Assembly: GCA_024710905.1 (NCBI GenBank)
Contig: JANJTV010000038.1
Coordinates: 1-55,989, forward strand
Direction of reading: 5' to 3'
Length of the DNA stretch: 55,989 nt
Origin: Anaerolineales bacterium
Lineage (GTDB): Bacteria > Chloroflexota > Anaerolineae > Anaerolineales > Villigracilaceae
In this document: piece by piece, positions 1 to 7,962 of the stretch
Layout of the letters: each line of letters starts with the position of its first letter
Numbering within the stretch: the stretch's first letter is position 1
Notes under the pieces: generated by a model
What the model was told of the DNA's origin: nothing
What the model saw: only the letters and a program-made list of their open reading frames with translations
Database searches by the model: none
Position numbers and translations under genes: made by a program

Positions 1-261
1 CAGGTTAATCAGCAGGAAGGCCAGGAACCCCCAGCCGATGAGCCCATGAAAAAAACTGGGGATGGCGCGGAATTTGAAAACGGGTTGGAAGGTAATGAAC
101 TTGAAAATGGCAGAAGCCGCATTCCGGCGAATGAGCGGCCAGTTGGGCTTGCCCTGCGCGCTGGTGATATTCTGGATAATGCGCGCCACCCCGCGCCAGG
201 TGAAATACAGCGAAACGATCACAGCCACAGCAAAAAGGATTTGTTCGGGCAGGGTCAGCAT
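1..261 (-). CDS. Membrane N-terminus of an HdrD-like FeS oxidoreductase (partial)
   Basis: An open frame of 87 codons runs off the left edge, so only the amino end is present. It starts at the ATG at 261 behind a GGAGG box. It begins MLTLPEQILFAVAVIVSLYF, a first membrane helix, followed by a basic loop and a second hydrophobic segment near residues 68-87 (SFFHGLIGWGFLAFLL). This resembles the nitrate-reductase-gamma-like membrane domain found at the front of (Fe-S)-binding, heterodisulfide-reductase-related proteins that exchange electrons with quinones. The diagnostic CCG and FeS motifs would lie outside the window, so the family call is an inference. It is the last visible gene on this strand, downstream of the transglycosylase-like gene. 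Confidence 0.5.
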   Translation of the reverse strand, partial: MLTLPEQILFAVAVIVSLYFTWRGVARIIQNITSAQGKPNWPLIRRNAASAIFKFITFQPVFKFRAIPSFFHGLIGWGFLAFLLINL

Positions 262-317
262 GGGTTCCTCCGGGGTAGTGATGTTTTGAGTTTAGCACAG
301 GTTTCTCGTGCGGGCGA

Positions 318-1961
318 TCATTTCGTGATGTCGTTCACATAATCAATGCTCAGCTGGCAGCCTGGCTCAAGTTGGGCCGAGATGTTCTCCCAGGTCAGGT
401 CGGTGCGGGTGGCGTAAGCGGTTTCCACGGCCTCGCCCAGGCAACCCGGCCCGGCATTGTAATTGACCAGCGTCAGCCGCCACATATCCTCGTAAGAGAC
501 ATTCACCCCGGCCGGGTCGCCAGTGACGTTTTGCAGGATTTTACCCGCCTGCTCACAGTTGGCCAGCAGGGTGCGCCCAAACAGGGCCACGCTGAAATCG
601 GCTTTGGAGATGTCAATCCCCAGCGGACAGGTCTCGCAGGTGGCATCCACATTGCTAACCAGCGCCCCGCGTAGGATGGCCTGGTAGGCGGGCTTGAGTT
701 TGGCATAACCGTACTGGCTACAAACAGATTGCTCCAGCACCAATGGGCAGAATTCGTTGTAAAAGGTCGGGTTCCATAACAGGGCAGTGTCTGCGCCGTT
801 GTCGGTGATCTGCCCCAGCCCGACATCTTCGCTTTCACGGAAGACCCCCGGCCAGAACTGGCTTTCCCGGCTGAACAGGTTCTTAAGCAGCTGGGCGGGC
901 ACATCACTCTGGTGGGCGACCTGCAAAATGAGCACATCAAAACGGTTCTGCCACAAATCCACTTCGTCGCGGGCGGCCTCCAGACCGCAAGGGCTGGCCG
1001 CGCCGTCGGGCAGCAGGCCGTTGTCGGCGCAGGCGCTGGCATCCACCGCGCCCTGGGCAATCAGATTGCCTGCCAGGTAGACGTAAGGGATTTTGGATTG
1101 CAACTCTTCACTGGAATCCGGTGTGTTTAGCCAGTCGGGCAGGCCCTCGGGCGGGGGGAAGGCTTCCCAAAACACAGCGCACGAGGCGGCCGGGACACCT
1201 GTCCATTGTGAGGAAAGTACGCTGACGTACCATTTGGGAATCAGGTCGCTGTCTTCGTTGGCCTCGAGTACCTGTACCACCGCTTCATAGACGCGGCTGG
1301 TATCTCCATAAGAGGAGGCGCCCCAAAAGGTTAAGCGGATGCCTGACTCGTCAGACTTTGCCAGCAGGAACTCGCAGCGATTCCCTTCGCAGGTGAAGGA
1401 GTCTTCCCCGGCGAAACCGCTCAGGCTGAGGATGCTTTCGTTGGGCAGGGGTTCCTCGCCGGTCAGCACCAGCACGGGCTGGGTGATGCACCAGCCGTTG
1501 ATGTCTGTTTCACAGTTTTCGATGGAAATCCAGACGGTCGGTTCGGGCAGGGTGACCGGCACGACTTTTTCTGCTGTTTGTGTGCCGATCAACTGCAGGT
1601 AATACCCCTTGCATACAGTGGGGTCTTCTTGATCGCAGGACGGGGAATTTCCCCACCATTGGGCGTAGAGTTTTTCCCCGCAGGTGTCGTAGACTTCACC
1701 CGGTGTGGGCAGGCCGTCGTGTTCAACCAGCAGCTGGCAATGGACTTCGTTGTCTTCCCAGGCGGTCAGCCACCACTCGTTAAGGGTCACTTCGATGGTG
1801 ATGGAGGTGTAGCGGTCCGGGCCGGGCGGCTCGGAATCAGGCAGGGCGGGTTTGGCGGAGACAAAGACCGGGGGGCGTGCGAACATCCATGCCACAGCCA
1901 GGAGTAGGCCGGGAAGCAGGAGTTTCCATCGTTTTGGGTACCCTGTTTTGCAATTTTCCAT
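318..1961 (-). CDS. Exported protein with C-terminal lytic transglycosylase-like domain
   Basis: A 547-residue exported protein. Residues 1-36 form a signal or anchor segment (KRWKLLLPGLLLAVAWMFA). The long middle part is cysteine-rich and beta-like and I do not recognise it. Around residues 350-385 the sequence SRESQFWPG, then GLGQIT, matches the catalytic-Glu and GLxQ(I/V) signature of SLT-type (goose-lysozyme fold) transglycosylases, with the likely catalytic Glu near residue 366. The YNAGPGCLGEA motif near the end is also typical of that fold. It probably acts on peptidoglycan outside the membrane. No ribosome binding site is visible: the ATG sits at the end of the T-run of the ccm-operon terminator, so the start is uncertain. 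The number of cysteines suggests disulfides. Confidence 0.7.
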   Translation of the reverse strand: MENCKTGYPKRWKLLLPGLLLAVAWMFARPPVFVSAKPALPDSEPPGPDRYTSITIEVTLNEWWLTAWEDNEVHCQLLVEHDGLPTPGEVYDTCGEKLYAQWWGNSPSCDQEDPTVCKGYYLQLIGTQTAEKVVPVTLPEPTVWISIENCETDINGWCITQPVLVLTGEEPLPNESILSLSGFAGEDSFTCEGNRCEFLLAKSDESGIRLTFWGASSYGDTSRVYEAVVQVLEANEDSDLIPKWYVSVLSSQWTGVPAASCAVFWEAFPPPEGLPDWLNTPDSSEELQSKIPYVYLAGNLIAQGAVDASACADNGLLPDGAASPCGLEAARDEVDLWQNRFDVLILQVAHQSDVPAQLLKNLFSRESQFWPGVFRESEDVGLGQITDNGADTALLWNPTFYNEFCPLVLEQSVCSQYGYAKLKPAYQAILRGALVSNVDATCETCPLGIDISKADFSVALFGRTLLANCEQAGKILQNVTGDPAGVNVSYEDMWRLTLVNYNAGPGCLGEAVETAYATRTDLTWENISAQLEPGCQLSIDYVNDITK

Positions 1962-1967
1962 AAAAAA

Positions 1968-1994
1968 AGCCCGCTACTTTAATTGTAGCGGACT
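1968..1994. terminator. Terminator after ccmD
   Basis: The inverted repeat pairs CCGCTAC with GTAGCGG around a 7-base loop, with one mismatch before further pairing. On the minus strand it is followed by a run of seven T, as expected for an intrinsic terminator ending the ccm operon. On the plus strand it is followed by CTTTTT, so it could work in both directions, although no plus-strand gene ends here. Confidence 0.8.
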
Positions 1995-2009
1995 CTTTTT
2001 GCTTTTCAA

Positions 2010-2153
2010 CTACTTTTCCAGTTCTTCCAGGTTTTGTTTTTCACGCATCAGGTTTTGCCAGCGGATGTAGATGCTGGCCAAGTAACCAAAGAAAGTGATA
2101 GCAAAGACGGCAAAACCGCCGATGAGATAGTTGGTGGTGTCGGGAGTGTTCAT
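2010..2153 (-). CDS. ccmD: CcmD-like small membrane protein
   Basis: A 47-codon gene found by reading the gap after ccmC. It begins MNTPDTTNYLIGG, has one membrane helix (about residues 9-30, AVFAITFFGYLASIYI), and ends in a charged helix (QNLMREKQNLEELEK). This size, topology and place directly after ccmC fit CcmD, the small partner that stabilises haem-loaded CcmE with the CcmABC complex. CcmD proteins conserve little sequence, so the call rests on context and topology. It follows ccmC by 17 nt, has an AAGGAA-like box upstream, and is followed at once by the operon terminator. Confidence 0.75.
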   Translation of the reverse strand: MNTPDTTNYLIGGFAVFAITFFGYLASIYIRWQNLMREKQNLEELEK

Positions 2154-2170
2154 TTTTTTTTCCTTTAATG

Positions 2171-2866
2171 TTAAGCCAGTTTCAGCTTCATTTCTTCAAC
2201 TTTTTCTTCCAGGTCAGCCAGGCGCATGCGATGCCAGAAAATGTTGATGAAAATGACGGTGAAGGCAATCATGCAGAAGAACATGGTGTAGAGCATGGGG
2301 TCTTCCATGGCAAAGGTACCCTGGGCTTCGGCGCCGCTCTGGCCAATGACCACGGGGTGAATGGTTCGGAAGATGCGGATGGAGATGAAGGTGATCGGTA
2401 CGCTCAAGCCGCCGACGATGGTGTAGACGGCGCCAAAACGGGCACGGCGTTCGGGGTCTTCAATGCCCTGGCGCAGCAGCAGGTAGGCGACGTAAATCAT
2501 CTGCAGGATGGCGGCGGTGGTCAGGCGCGGTTCCCAGGTCCACCAGGTGCCCCAGGCCGGGCGGGCCCAGATCGAGCCAAGCACAATGGTAATGAAGAAG
2601 AAGACCAGGCTGATCTCAACCGCGGTCAGGCCGATTTTGTCCCATTTCATATCTTTTTTCCACAGGTAGATTACCCCGGCGGCGGCGGCAAAAATGAAGC
2701 CGATCATGCCGACCCAGGCAGTGGCAACATGGAAATAAAAGACCCTTTGTACAGCGCCCATAACTGCTTCTGTCGGGGCGTAGAAGAGGGACATCCAGGT
2801 GGCGGCGGCCAGCAACAGGAGTGAAACAATGTTCAGGATTTTCAACGTGCGGGGTTGGGCAGTCAT
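2171..2866 (-). CDS. ccmC: Haem exporter/handling protein CcmC
   Basis: A 231-residue polytopic membrane protein with about six helices. It carries the tryptophan-rich WWD signature of CcmC/CcmF haem-handling proteins as WGTWWTWEPRLT (near residue 107). Most family members have Asp where this one has Glu. Conserved His residues flank it (FYFHVATAW near residue 46 and TIHPVV near 168), the expected external haem ligands. CcmC loads haem onto CcmE outside the membrane. The start is the ATG at 2866 behind AAGGAG. It lies between ccmB and ccmD in the operon. Confidence 0.93.
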   Translation of the reverse strand: MTAQPRTLKILNIVSLLLLAAATWMSLFYAPTEAVMGAVQRVFYFHVATAWVGMIGFIFAAAAGVIYLWKKDMKWDKIGLTAVEISLVFFFITIVLGSIWARPAWGTWWTWEPRLTTAAILQMIYVAYLLLRQGIEDPERRARFGAVYTIVGGLSVPITFISIRIFRTIHPVVIGQSGAEAQGTFAMEDPMLYTMFFCMIAFTVIFINIFWHRMRLADLEEKVEEMKLKLA

Positions 2867-2947
2867 ACGAGTACTCCTTGAGAGATAAGTGGACAGAATT
2901 TAATCCAGGTTCTTGCTTGTTTCCAGTTAAGTTTTGGCAGGTTTTGC

Positions 2948-3655
2948 TTATTCTTCAACCACAAATTCAAAAACCATGAACGAGACGGCGATAAAGATAA
3001 TGTCGTAGACGGCCAGCAGGTTGACCCAGGTGGCCACCTCAGCAAATTCCAGCCCGGCCAGGAAGCCTTTGCTGGCCTGCACGGAAGCAACCAGCACAGG
3101 AATGACAACCGGGAAGAGCAGGATGGGCAGCAGTACATCGCGGGTGCGGGTCTGCACGGCCATGCTGGCCAGCAGGGTGCCTACAGCAACATAGCCAATT
3201 GAGCCAAGCAGGATGACGCCCAGCAGGCCAGGGTTGAACAGGTTGGTGCCATAAAGTACACTGTAAATGGGCAGGACGACAATTTCCACCAGCAGCATGA
3301 AGACCAGGTTACTAAGCGCTTTGCCAAAGAAGATGGCCGAACGATCCACCGGGGCCAGTAACAGGCCGTCGAGGCATCCGCGGTCTTTTTCCACGGCCAT
3401 CGAGCGGTTCAGGCCAATCGTCCCGGCAAAGGCAAAAGTGACCCACAAAACCCCGGCGGTGACTTCCTGCCGGGTCTTGGGCTGCAATTCCAGGGCAAAG
3501 TTAAACACCAGGATGACCAGCAGTGAGAAGACCAGCATAGCTGAAAGCAATTCGCGGGAACGCAGTTCGGCCGCCAGGTCCTTCCAGGTGACGGCCAGCA
3601 TGGCTTTTAAAAAGGAAGGCTGGCGATTTTCGGGTTTGGTAGGTTGGGCTGTCAT
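2948..3655 (-). CDS. ccmB: Haem exporter permease CcmB
   Basis: A 235-residue integral membrane protein with about six helices. It has the CcmB features near residues 76-95: GTIGLNRSMAVEKDRGCLDG, a cytoplasmic loop that contacts the ATPase. With CcmA and CcmC it forms the ABC complex that uses ATP to release haem-loaded CcmE from CcmC. It begins 2 nt after the ccmA stop codon, so the two are probably translationally coupled. An 81-nt gap follows before ccmC. CcmB and CcmC both begin MTAQP, which is probably chance. Confidence 0.92.
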   Translation of the reverse strand: MTAQPTKPENRQPSFLKAMLAVTWKDLAAELRSRELLSAMLVFSLLVILVFNFALELQPKTRQEVTAGVLWVTFAFAGTIGLNRSMAVEKDRGCLDGLLLAPVDRSAIFFGKALSNLVFMLLVEIVVLPIYSVLYGTNLFNPGLLGVILLGSIGYVAVGTLLASMAVQTRTRDVLLPILLFPVVIPVLVASVQASKGFLAGLEFAEVATWVNLLAVYDIIFIAVSFMVFEFVVEE

Positions 3656-3657
3656 GG

Positions 3658-4356
3658 TTAATCCGCCAGTGCTTGTTTGTAGAAGGTCAGCAGGTTGTTC
3701 TTGCCGAGGTCGGCGTGGGTGGCCGAGGCTGTGATGACGCCGCGCGAAAGGATGTCAAAGCGGGTAGCCAGGTCTTCGGCGCGGGCCAGGTCATGGGAGG
3801 TCATCACCACTGTGCGACCCTCGGCAGCCACCGAACGCAGTACGCCATCCAGCATTTCGGAAGCGTCCTGGTCGAGGCCCGTGTACGGTTCGTCAAAGAG
3901 CATGACATCCGGGTCGTGGAGCACTGCGCGGCCAATGGCCAGGCGCTGCTGCATGCCGCGCGAGAAGGTACGCACCAGGTCTTTGCGGCGCGCTGCCAGG
4001 CCGACCATTTCGAGCACTTCATTAATCCGCGCTTCCAGCTTGGCTAGGTTGTACATGCGGCCATAGAATTGCAGGTTTTCTTCCGCGCTCAGGTCGTTGT
4101 ACAACAGGGGCATGTGCGAGACCACGCCCAGGCGCATACGCACGGCCGCAGATTGATCTGGCAGTTTGTACCCGGCGATTTTCACCTGTCCTAACGAAGG
4201 CTTGGAAAGTGATGCCAGGATACGCAGGAAGGTTGTCTTTCCCGCGCCATTCGGGCCAAGCAGGGCCACGAATTCGCCGGGCTGCACCGAGAAATCCAGG
4301 CCGCGCAGCACGTTCTTCAGGCCAAAGCGTTTGACAAGTTTGCGAACTTCTATCAT
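3658..4356 (-). CDS. ccmA: Haem export ABC ATPase CcmA
   Basis: A 232-residue ABC ATPase. Walker A is GPNGAGKT (Lys40), the signature is FSRGMQQRLAIGRA (near residue 132), Walker B is VMLFDEPYTGLD, and the switch His is in MTSHDL. FSRGMQQR in place of LSGGQ is usual for CcmA and related exporters. It powers the CcmABC complex at the inner face of the membrane. It starts 6 nt after the stop of the cytochrome lipoprotein gene and runs almost directly into ccmB. Confidence 0.92.
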   Translation of the reverse strand: MIEVRKLVKRFGLKNVLRGLDFSVQPGEFVALLGPNGAGKTTFLRILASLSKPSLGQVKIAGYKLPDQSAAVRMRLGVVSHMPLLYNDLSAEENLQFYGRMYNLAKLEARINEVLEMVGLAARRKDLVRTFSRGMQQRLAIGRAVLHDPDVMLFDEPYTGLDQDASEMLDGVLRSVAAEGRTVVMTSHDLARAEDLATRFDILSRGVITASATHADLGKNNLLTFYKQALAD

Positions 4357-4362
4357 GGTGGC

Positions 4363-6339
4363 TTATTTCGAAAACTTCTTAAGGCGGGCTTTTAGTTCAG
4401 CGCGGCGCTGGCGGTAGGCTTCTTCAGGAATGTTCCCCACGCGGAATTGGTCGTCCAAGGCGATGATGGCATCGAGAATATCCTCCTCGCCGGCGGGGTC
4501 TTCATCCTCGTCGGCGTTGTCATCTTCATCGTCGTCGTCATCTGTTCCCAGTTGGCGGTCGCGCCAGAATAGGTATGCACCCGCCAGGATCAGTCCGATG
4601 CCGAAAGCGCCAATTGCAATGATGATGTTGCGTGTGGTGTCATCCGTGCCGCTGGTGGTCGGGGAAGTGGCTGGCTGGCTGGGTGTCCCGGCAATGGTAA
4701 AGGCCAGTTCGCTGCCCGCCTGCAAGTCGCTGACAGTATAAATCTGGAAACTACCGCCGGTGCCCATATCCTGCTGGCCACCATCAACCAGGTTTTCCCC
4801 GGTAATTGTTACGCCCAGCGGGGCCAGGATGGAAACCGTACTGGCTTTCATATTAATGGTCTGGCGAATTTCCTGGCTGTCCTGCAGCGGCAGTTCATAG
4901 GCGTAGATCAGTTGGTAACCATTACCTTCACTGGTCGGCGCCAGCGGCTGCAGGTCGCCGAAGCCATCCCCGGTCAGCACAAAGCGGCCGCCGAGCGCGC
5001 CGTTCTCAAACTGCAGGTTGGTGGCTCCCTGTGGCAGGTTAAAGGTCAGGGCCGGGAGTCCTTCCTCGGCAGGGATGACGGTCGTGGTGGATGGGTTGGC
5101 GATGACATAGAACTGGATGACCTGCACAACTCCCGGCTTGCTGTAATCAAACAGGATGTGCAGTTGTTGGGCCAGCAATACGGAAGGATCGGTCGTTGTG
5201 GCAAACACGGTAACCGGCAGGTCAAAAATGACCTGGTCTGCCTGCACAAAGACTGCTTCGGAACTGTACTCAAAGCCGTCGAACGTCACCGAGGCATAAA
5301 AAGCGCGACCTTCGGGAATTTCGATATTTTCAAATAGGAAAAAGCCATCCGCATCCGCTTCGGTTTCAATCGTCACGATTTCGGTAAACTGGCTGGTGGT
5401 AAAGTCGTGATCAAAACCATGCAAGACGACTTTCACCCCGGCGGGGAGTTTTTCACCGGAGCCATGCACCACCTGTCCGCTGAAGGAACCTGTCCCGGCA
5501 AGTGCTGCTTCTGTTTCAGTGGATTCGGGGGCGGGCTCAGCCTCGGTCTGCTCGGTGCCATCGGGCGTTATCCCGGCTTCAGGTGTGGCGGCCTCGCCTT
5601 CGGCAGAAGTTGCTTCAGGGGTTTCGGTAACAGGTTCGGGGGTGGCAGTCGGTTGCGGCGCGGCAGTCGGCTGGGCGGTGGCCAGCCACAGGCTGCGGGT
5701 GTAAGCGGCCACAGCGGAGATGTCATCCGCCGTGAGTTGGGCGCTAAAACCCGGCATTTCGCCAGTGCCATTGCTCGTGAAGTTAATGAGATCGGTTAAT
5801 GAATAGCCTGCCATGGTTTGCAGGTCGGTCAGGCTGCCATTGGTTGGCTGGCTGCCATTGGCGCCATGACACTGGGCGCAACTTGCTTCATATACTTCAC
5901 GCCCTCGGGACAGTTTTTCCTCGTCGGCATTCAGCCCCTGGGCAAACGCCACAACATCCCAGCGTTGCTGTTCGGTCAGGCTGTTGAAGGGCGGCATGAA
6001 TTTTTCAATGTTGCCCTGGGTCACAATGGTGAACCAGGCTGCGGGGGAGGCATTTTTGGCGATTTCATAGGCGGCCAATGCGGGAACCGGGTTGGGCAGG
6101 TTGGCGCTATCAGGCCCATTGCCCAGGCCGGTATCACCGTGACAGGGGGCGCATTTTTCGGCATAGATTTCAGCGCCACGCTGGGCCGAAGGCGGGTTGG
6201 CCGGATAAAGCGGACCCATGGTGGGGCGTGGCGTGGGGGTTTTGTAGCCGGGCGGCGGGGTGATGTCGTCCGCCAGGGAGATGCAGCCGCTGAGGGCCAG
6301 TGCAGCAAAAGCGAGCAGGAGTACGATGCGGAACTTCAT
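4363..6339 (-). CDS. Dihaem cytochrome c lipoprotein with membrane anchor and acidic tail
   Basis: A 658-residue lipoprotein started at the ATG at 6339 behind AAGGA. A longer frame would overlap the gene upstream. The lipobox LSGC puts the lipid on Cys19. Two mono-haem cytochrome c domains follow: CAPCH near residue 68 and CAQCH near 155, the second with an MPGF-type axial Met. A Thr/Pro/Glu linker (about 225-295) leads to a carboxypeptidase-regulatory-like beta domain that may sense or bind a ligand. Near residue 580 is a single membrane helix, then an Asp/Glu-rich stretch and a cytoplasmic helix (FRVGNIPEEAYRQRRAELKA) resembling the neighbouring CcmI-like protein. Its place between ccmI-like and ccmA suggests a maturation substrate or redox sensor for the haem system. 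The function is not known. Confidence 0.8.
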   Translation of the reverse strand: MKFRIVLLLAFAALALSGCISLADDITPPPGYKTPTPRPTMGPLYPANPPSAQRGAEIYAEKCAPCHGDTGLGNGPDSANLPNPVPALAAYEIAKNASPAAWFTIVTQGNIEKFMPPFNSLTEQQRWDVVAFAQGLNADEEKLSRGREVYEASCAQCHGANGSQPTNGSLTDLQTMAGYSLTDLINFTSNGTGEMPGFSAQLTADDISAVAAYTRSLWLATAQPTAAPQPTATPEPVTETPEATSAEGEAATPEAGITPDGTEQTEAEPAPESTETEAALAGTGSFSGQVVHGSGEKLPAGVKVVLHGFDHDFTTSQFTEIVTIETEADADGFFLFENIEIPEGRAFYASVTFDGFEYSSEAVFVQADQVIFDLPVTVFATTTDPSVLLAQQLHILFDYSKPGVVQVIQFYVIANPSTTTVIPAEEGLPALTFNLPQGATNLQFENGALGGRFVLTGDGFGDLQPLAPTSEGNGYQLIYAYELPLQDSQEIRQTINMKASTVSILAPLGVTITGENLVDGGQQDMGTGGSFQIYTVSDLQAGSELAFTIAGTPSQPATSPTTSGTDDTTRNIIIAIGAFGIGLILAGAYLFWRDRQLGTDDDDDEDDNADEDEDPAGEEDILDAIIALDDQFRVGNIPEEAYRQRRAELKARLKKFSK

Positions 6340-6352
6340 GGATGAATCCTTA

Positions 6353-6874
6353 TTATTTAATGGGTTTGCCGCAACTGGGGCAGAAACGGTCAGTGCGTAA
6401 AACGGGCTTGCCACATTTGGGGCAGAAGCCGCCCGATTTTTCCTTGCGTTCAGCGCGGCGGGCGGCAATCAGGCTTTCGATGTCATCTTCGCTGGCCAGC
6501 TGTGCGGCGGGTTTCTTCTGGGCGGCGTCGGCGCGGCGGGCGGCCACTACGGCTTCCACACGAGATTCGGCATCTTTGGTGCCGGGCTTCTTCGGCTGGA
6601 ATTCATCCAGCTGGCGCAGGACATCGGCAGCCTTTTGCAGCAGAAGGGCGCGCTGGGTGGGGTAATCTTCGGCGGGAATTTTGCCGAGCGTATTATCAAA
6701 GTCCAGTTCTTGCAGGGCGGTAATCAGGCGATCGCGTTCGGCCATCAACGAAGACAGGATGTGGTCGTCAGCAGTGACACGGGCAATCTTTCGCTTTTCA
6801 TAGAAGGGTCGGGCAACAAACAAACCAACCAGCAGCAAGACAGCAAAGAGCATGAGCAGGGAACTGATTTCCAT
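6353..6874 (-). CDS. CcmI-like membrane protein with C-terminal zinc ribbon
   Basis: A 173-residue protein with one amino-terminal membrane helix (SSLLMLFAVLLLVGLFVA). It then has a helical segment, LITALQELDFDNTLGKIP near residues 50-67, that matches the short conserved motif of CcmI-type assembly factors. The usual TPR repeats are absent. The carboxyl end is a zinc ribbon, CPKCGKPVLRTDRFCPSCG (about residues 150-168). It sits between ccmG and the dihaem cytochrome gene, with gaps of 9 and 13 nt. I infer a scaffold for apocytochrome handling. CcmI assignment rests on the motif and the operon position. Confidence 0.7.
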   Translation of the reverse strand: MEISSLLMLFAVLLLVGLFVARPFYEKRKIARVTADDHILSSLMAERDRLITALQELDFDNTLGKIPAEDYPTQRALLLQKAADVLRQLDEFQPKKPGTKDAESRVEAVVAARRADAAQKKPAAQLASEDDIESLIAARRAERKEKSGGFCPKCGKPVLRTDRFCPSCGKPIK

Positions 6875-6883
6875 CGGGGCAGC

Positions 6884-7465
6884 CTATTGTTCTAGCAGGG
6901 AATTGACAATCTGACGAATCTGGTTTTCAGAGGTGAAAGGGCCAACCTGCACATATTGCAGGGTGCCATCTCTGCCAATGAAATATGTTTCGGGTACACC
7001 TTTGATGCGGAAGAGCTGCGAAATGCGTGTACCGAGGTCTGGCCCGTTGGGGTAGGTGATGTCAAACTTGGCCAGGTACTGCCGGGCTTCCGGCTCGGTA
7101 TCCACATAATCCGCGCCCAGAAAGATCACCTCGCCGGTTGGCTCATAGAAGCGCCAGGCGGCTTCAAGTTCGGCAGCTTCCTGCTCGCAGGGTTTGCACC
7201 AGGAGGCCCAGAAGTTCATCACCACCACTTTGCCTTCCAGGTCAGCGAGGCTTACGGTCTCTTTGCCTTCAAAAGTATACCCATCAAAAAGTGTCAGGGT
7301 GAAGTCAGGGATTTTGTCGCCAATCTGTACGGTTCCTTGCTGGGCGCGCTGTAAACCAAGCGCCACAATCACAAGCAGGACCACCAGCACCAGCCAGACG
7401 AGTATTTGCGCCCAGAGGGGCACACCGCGCCTGACAGGCGCAGGGGAAGTTTGGGTTTCAGTCAT
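6884..7465 (-). CDS. ccmG: Thiol-disulfide oxidoreductase CcmG/ResA type
   Basis: A 193-residue membrane-anchored thioredoxin-like protein. An amino-terminal helix (residues 16-38) is followed by a TlpA/ResA fold with the active site WCKPC (Cys90 and Cys93) in VVMNFWASWCKPCEQE. Later elements include the cis-Pro region KGVPETYFIGRDG. It keeps the CxxCH cysteines of apocytochromes, or the CcmH cysteines, reduced before haem attachment. The start is an ATG with AGGTGATATC upstream, 8 nt after ccmH. Confidence 0.88.
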   Translation of the reverse strand: MTETQTSPAPVRRGVPLWAQILVWLVLVVLLVIVALGLQRAQQGTVQIGDKIPDFTLTLFDGYTFEGKETVSLADLEGKVVVMNFWASWCKPCEQEAAELEAAWRFYEPTGEVIFLGADYVDTEPEARQYLAKFDITYPNGPDLGTRISQLFRIKGVPETYFIGRDGTLQYVQVGPFTSENQIRQIVNSLLEQ

Positions 7466-7473
7466 GATATCAC

Positions 7474-7953
7474 CTAGTGTCGTTTACGGAGTTCTTCTTC
7501 CACCCGGTTGAGGTAGTCATTATCATGGCCTACCGGCGGGGCAGGAGCAATTGTTTCGGCGGTATTCCTCATGCTGCGCAAGGTCCGGTACAGGATGAAG
7601 ACGCCCAGGGCCAGCAAAACCGGCGGCACAATATAGACCAGCCAGTTCAGGCCGCTACGAGGCGGCTCGGCCAGTACACGCGCGCCGTATTGGTCTACAA
7701 AATAATCCTTAATGTCTGCTTCGCTCCAGCCTTCAGCCAGTTTCAGGCGAATCAGGTCACGCCACTGGGCGCAGGCCTGGGTGGGGCAGACATCCAAAGG
7801 GATGTTCTCGCAGACCGGGCAGTACAGTTCCTTGGCCACCGCATTGACGTCATCATCAGACGGGGTGGGAACAGGTTCCTGGGCGGAGGCGATCCCTGCC
7901 GGGAGCAGGACCACCAGCAGGAGAAAGGGAATGAACCAGGTAAAACGTTTCAT
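7474..7953 (-). CDS. ccmH: Cytochrome c biogenesis protein CcmH/CycL type
   Basis: A 159-residue protein with a signal peptide (residues 1-25), a short helical-bundle domain and a membrane helix near residues 108-128. The redox motif is LYCPVC (Cys45, Cys48), where proteobacterial CcmH has LRCxxC. Two additional cysteines follow in CPTQAC (Cys56, Cys61). The conserved EGWSEADIKDYFVDQYG matches the GxSdxeI..(F/Y)v.RYG part of the family. CcmH binds apocytochrome thiols and takes electrons from CcmG, its operon neighbour. The paired extra cysteines are unlike the textbook protein and may form a second disulfide or metal site. Confidence 0.85.
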   Translation of the reverse strand: MKRFTWFIPFLLLVVLLPAGIASAQEPVPTPSDDDVNAVAKELYCPVCENIPLDVCPTQACAQWRDLIRLKLAEGWSEADIKDYFVDQYGARVLAEPPRSGLNWLVYIVPPVLLALGVFILYRTLRSMRNTAETIAPAPPVGHDNDYLNRVEEELRKRH

Positions 7954-7962
7954 CGGGAAGTC

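Noticed and set aside
6340-6468. Forty-three extra amino-terminal codons for the dihaem lipoprotein
   Set aside because: They overlap the CcmI-like gene. The internal ATG has a ribosome site and starts a perfect lipobox signal.
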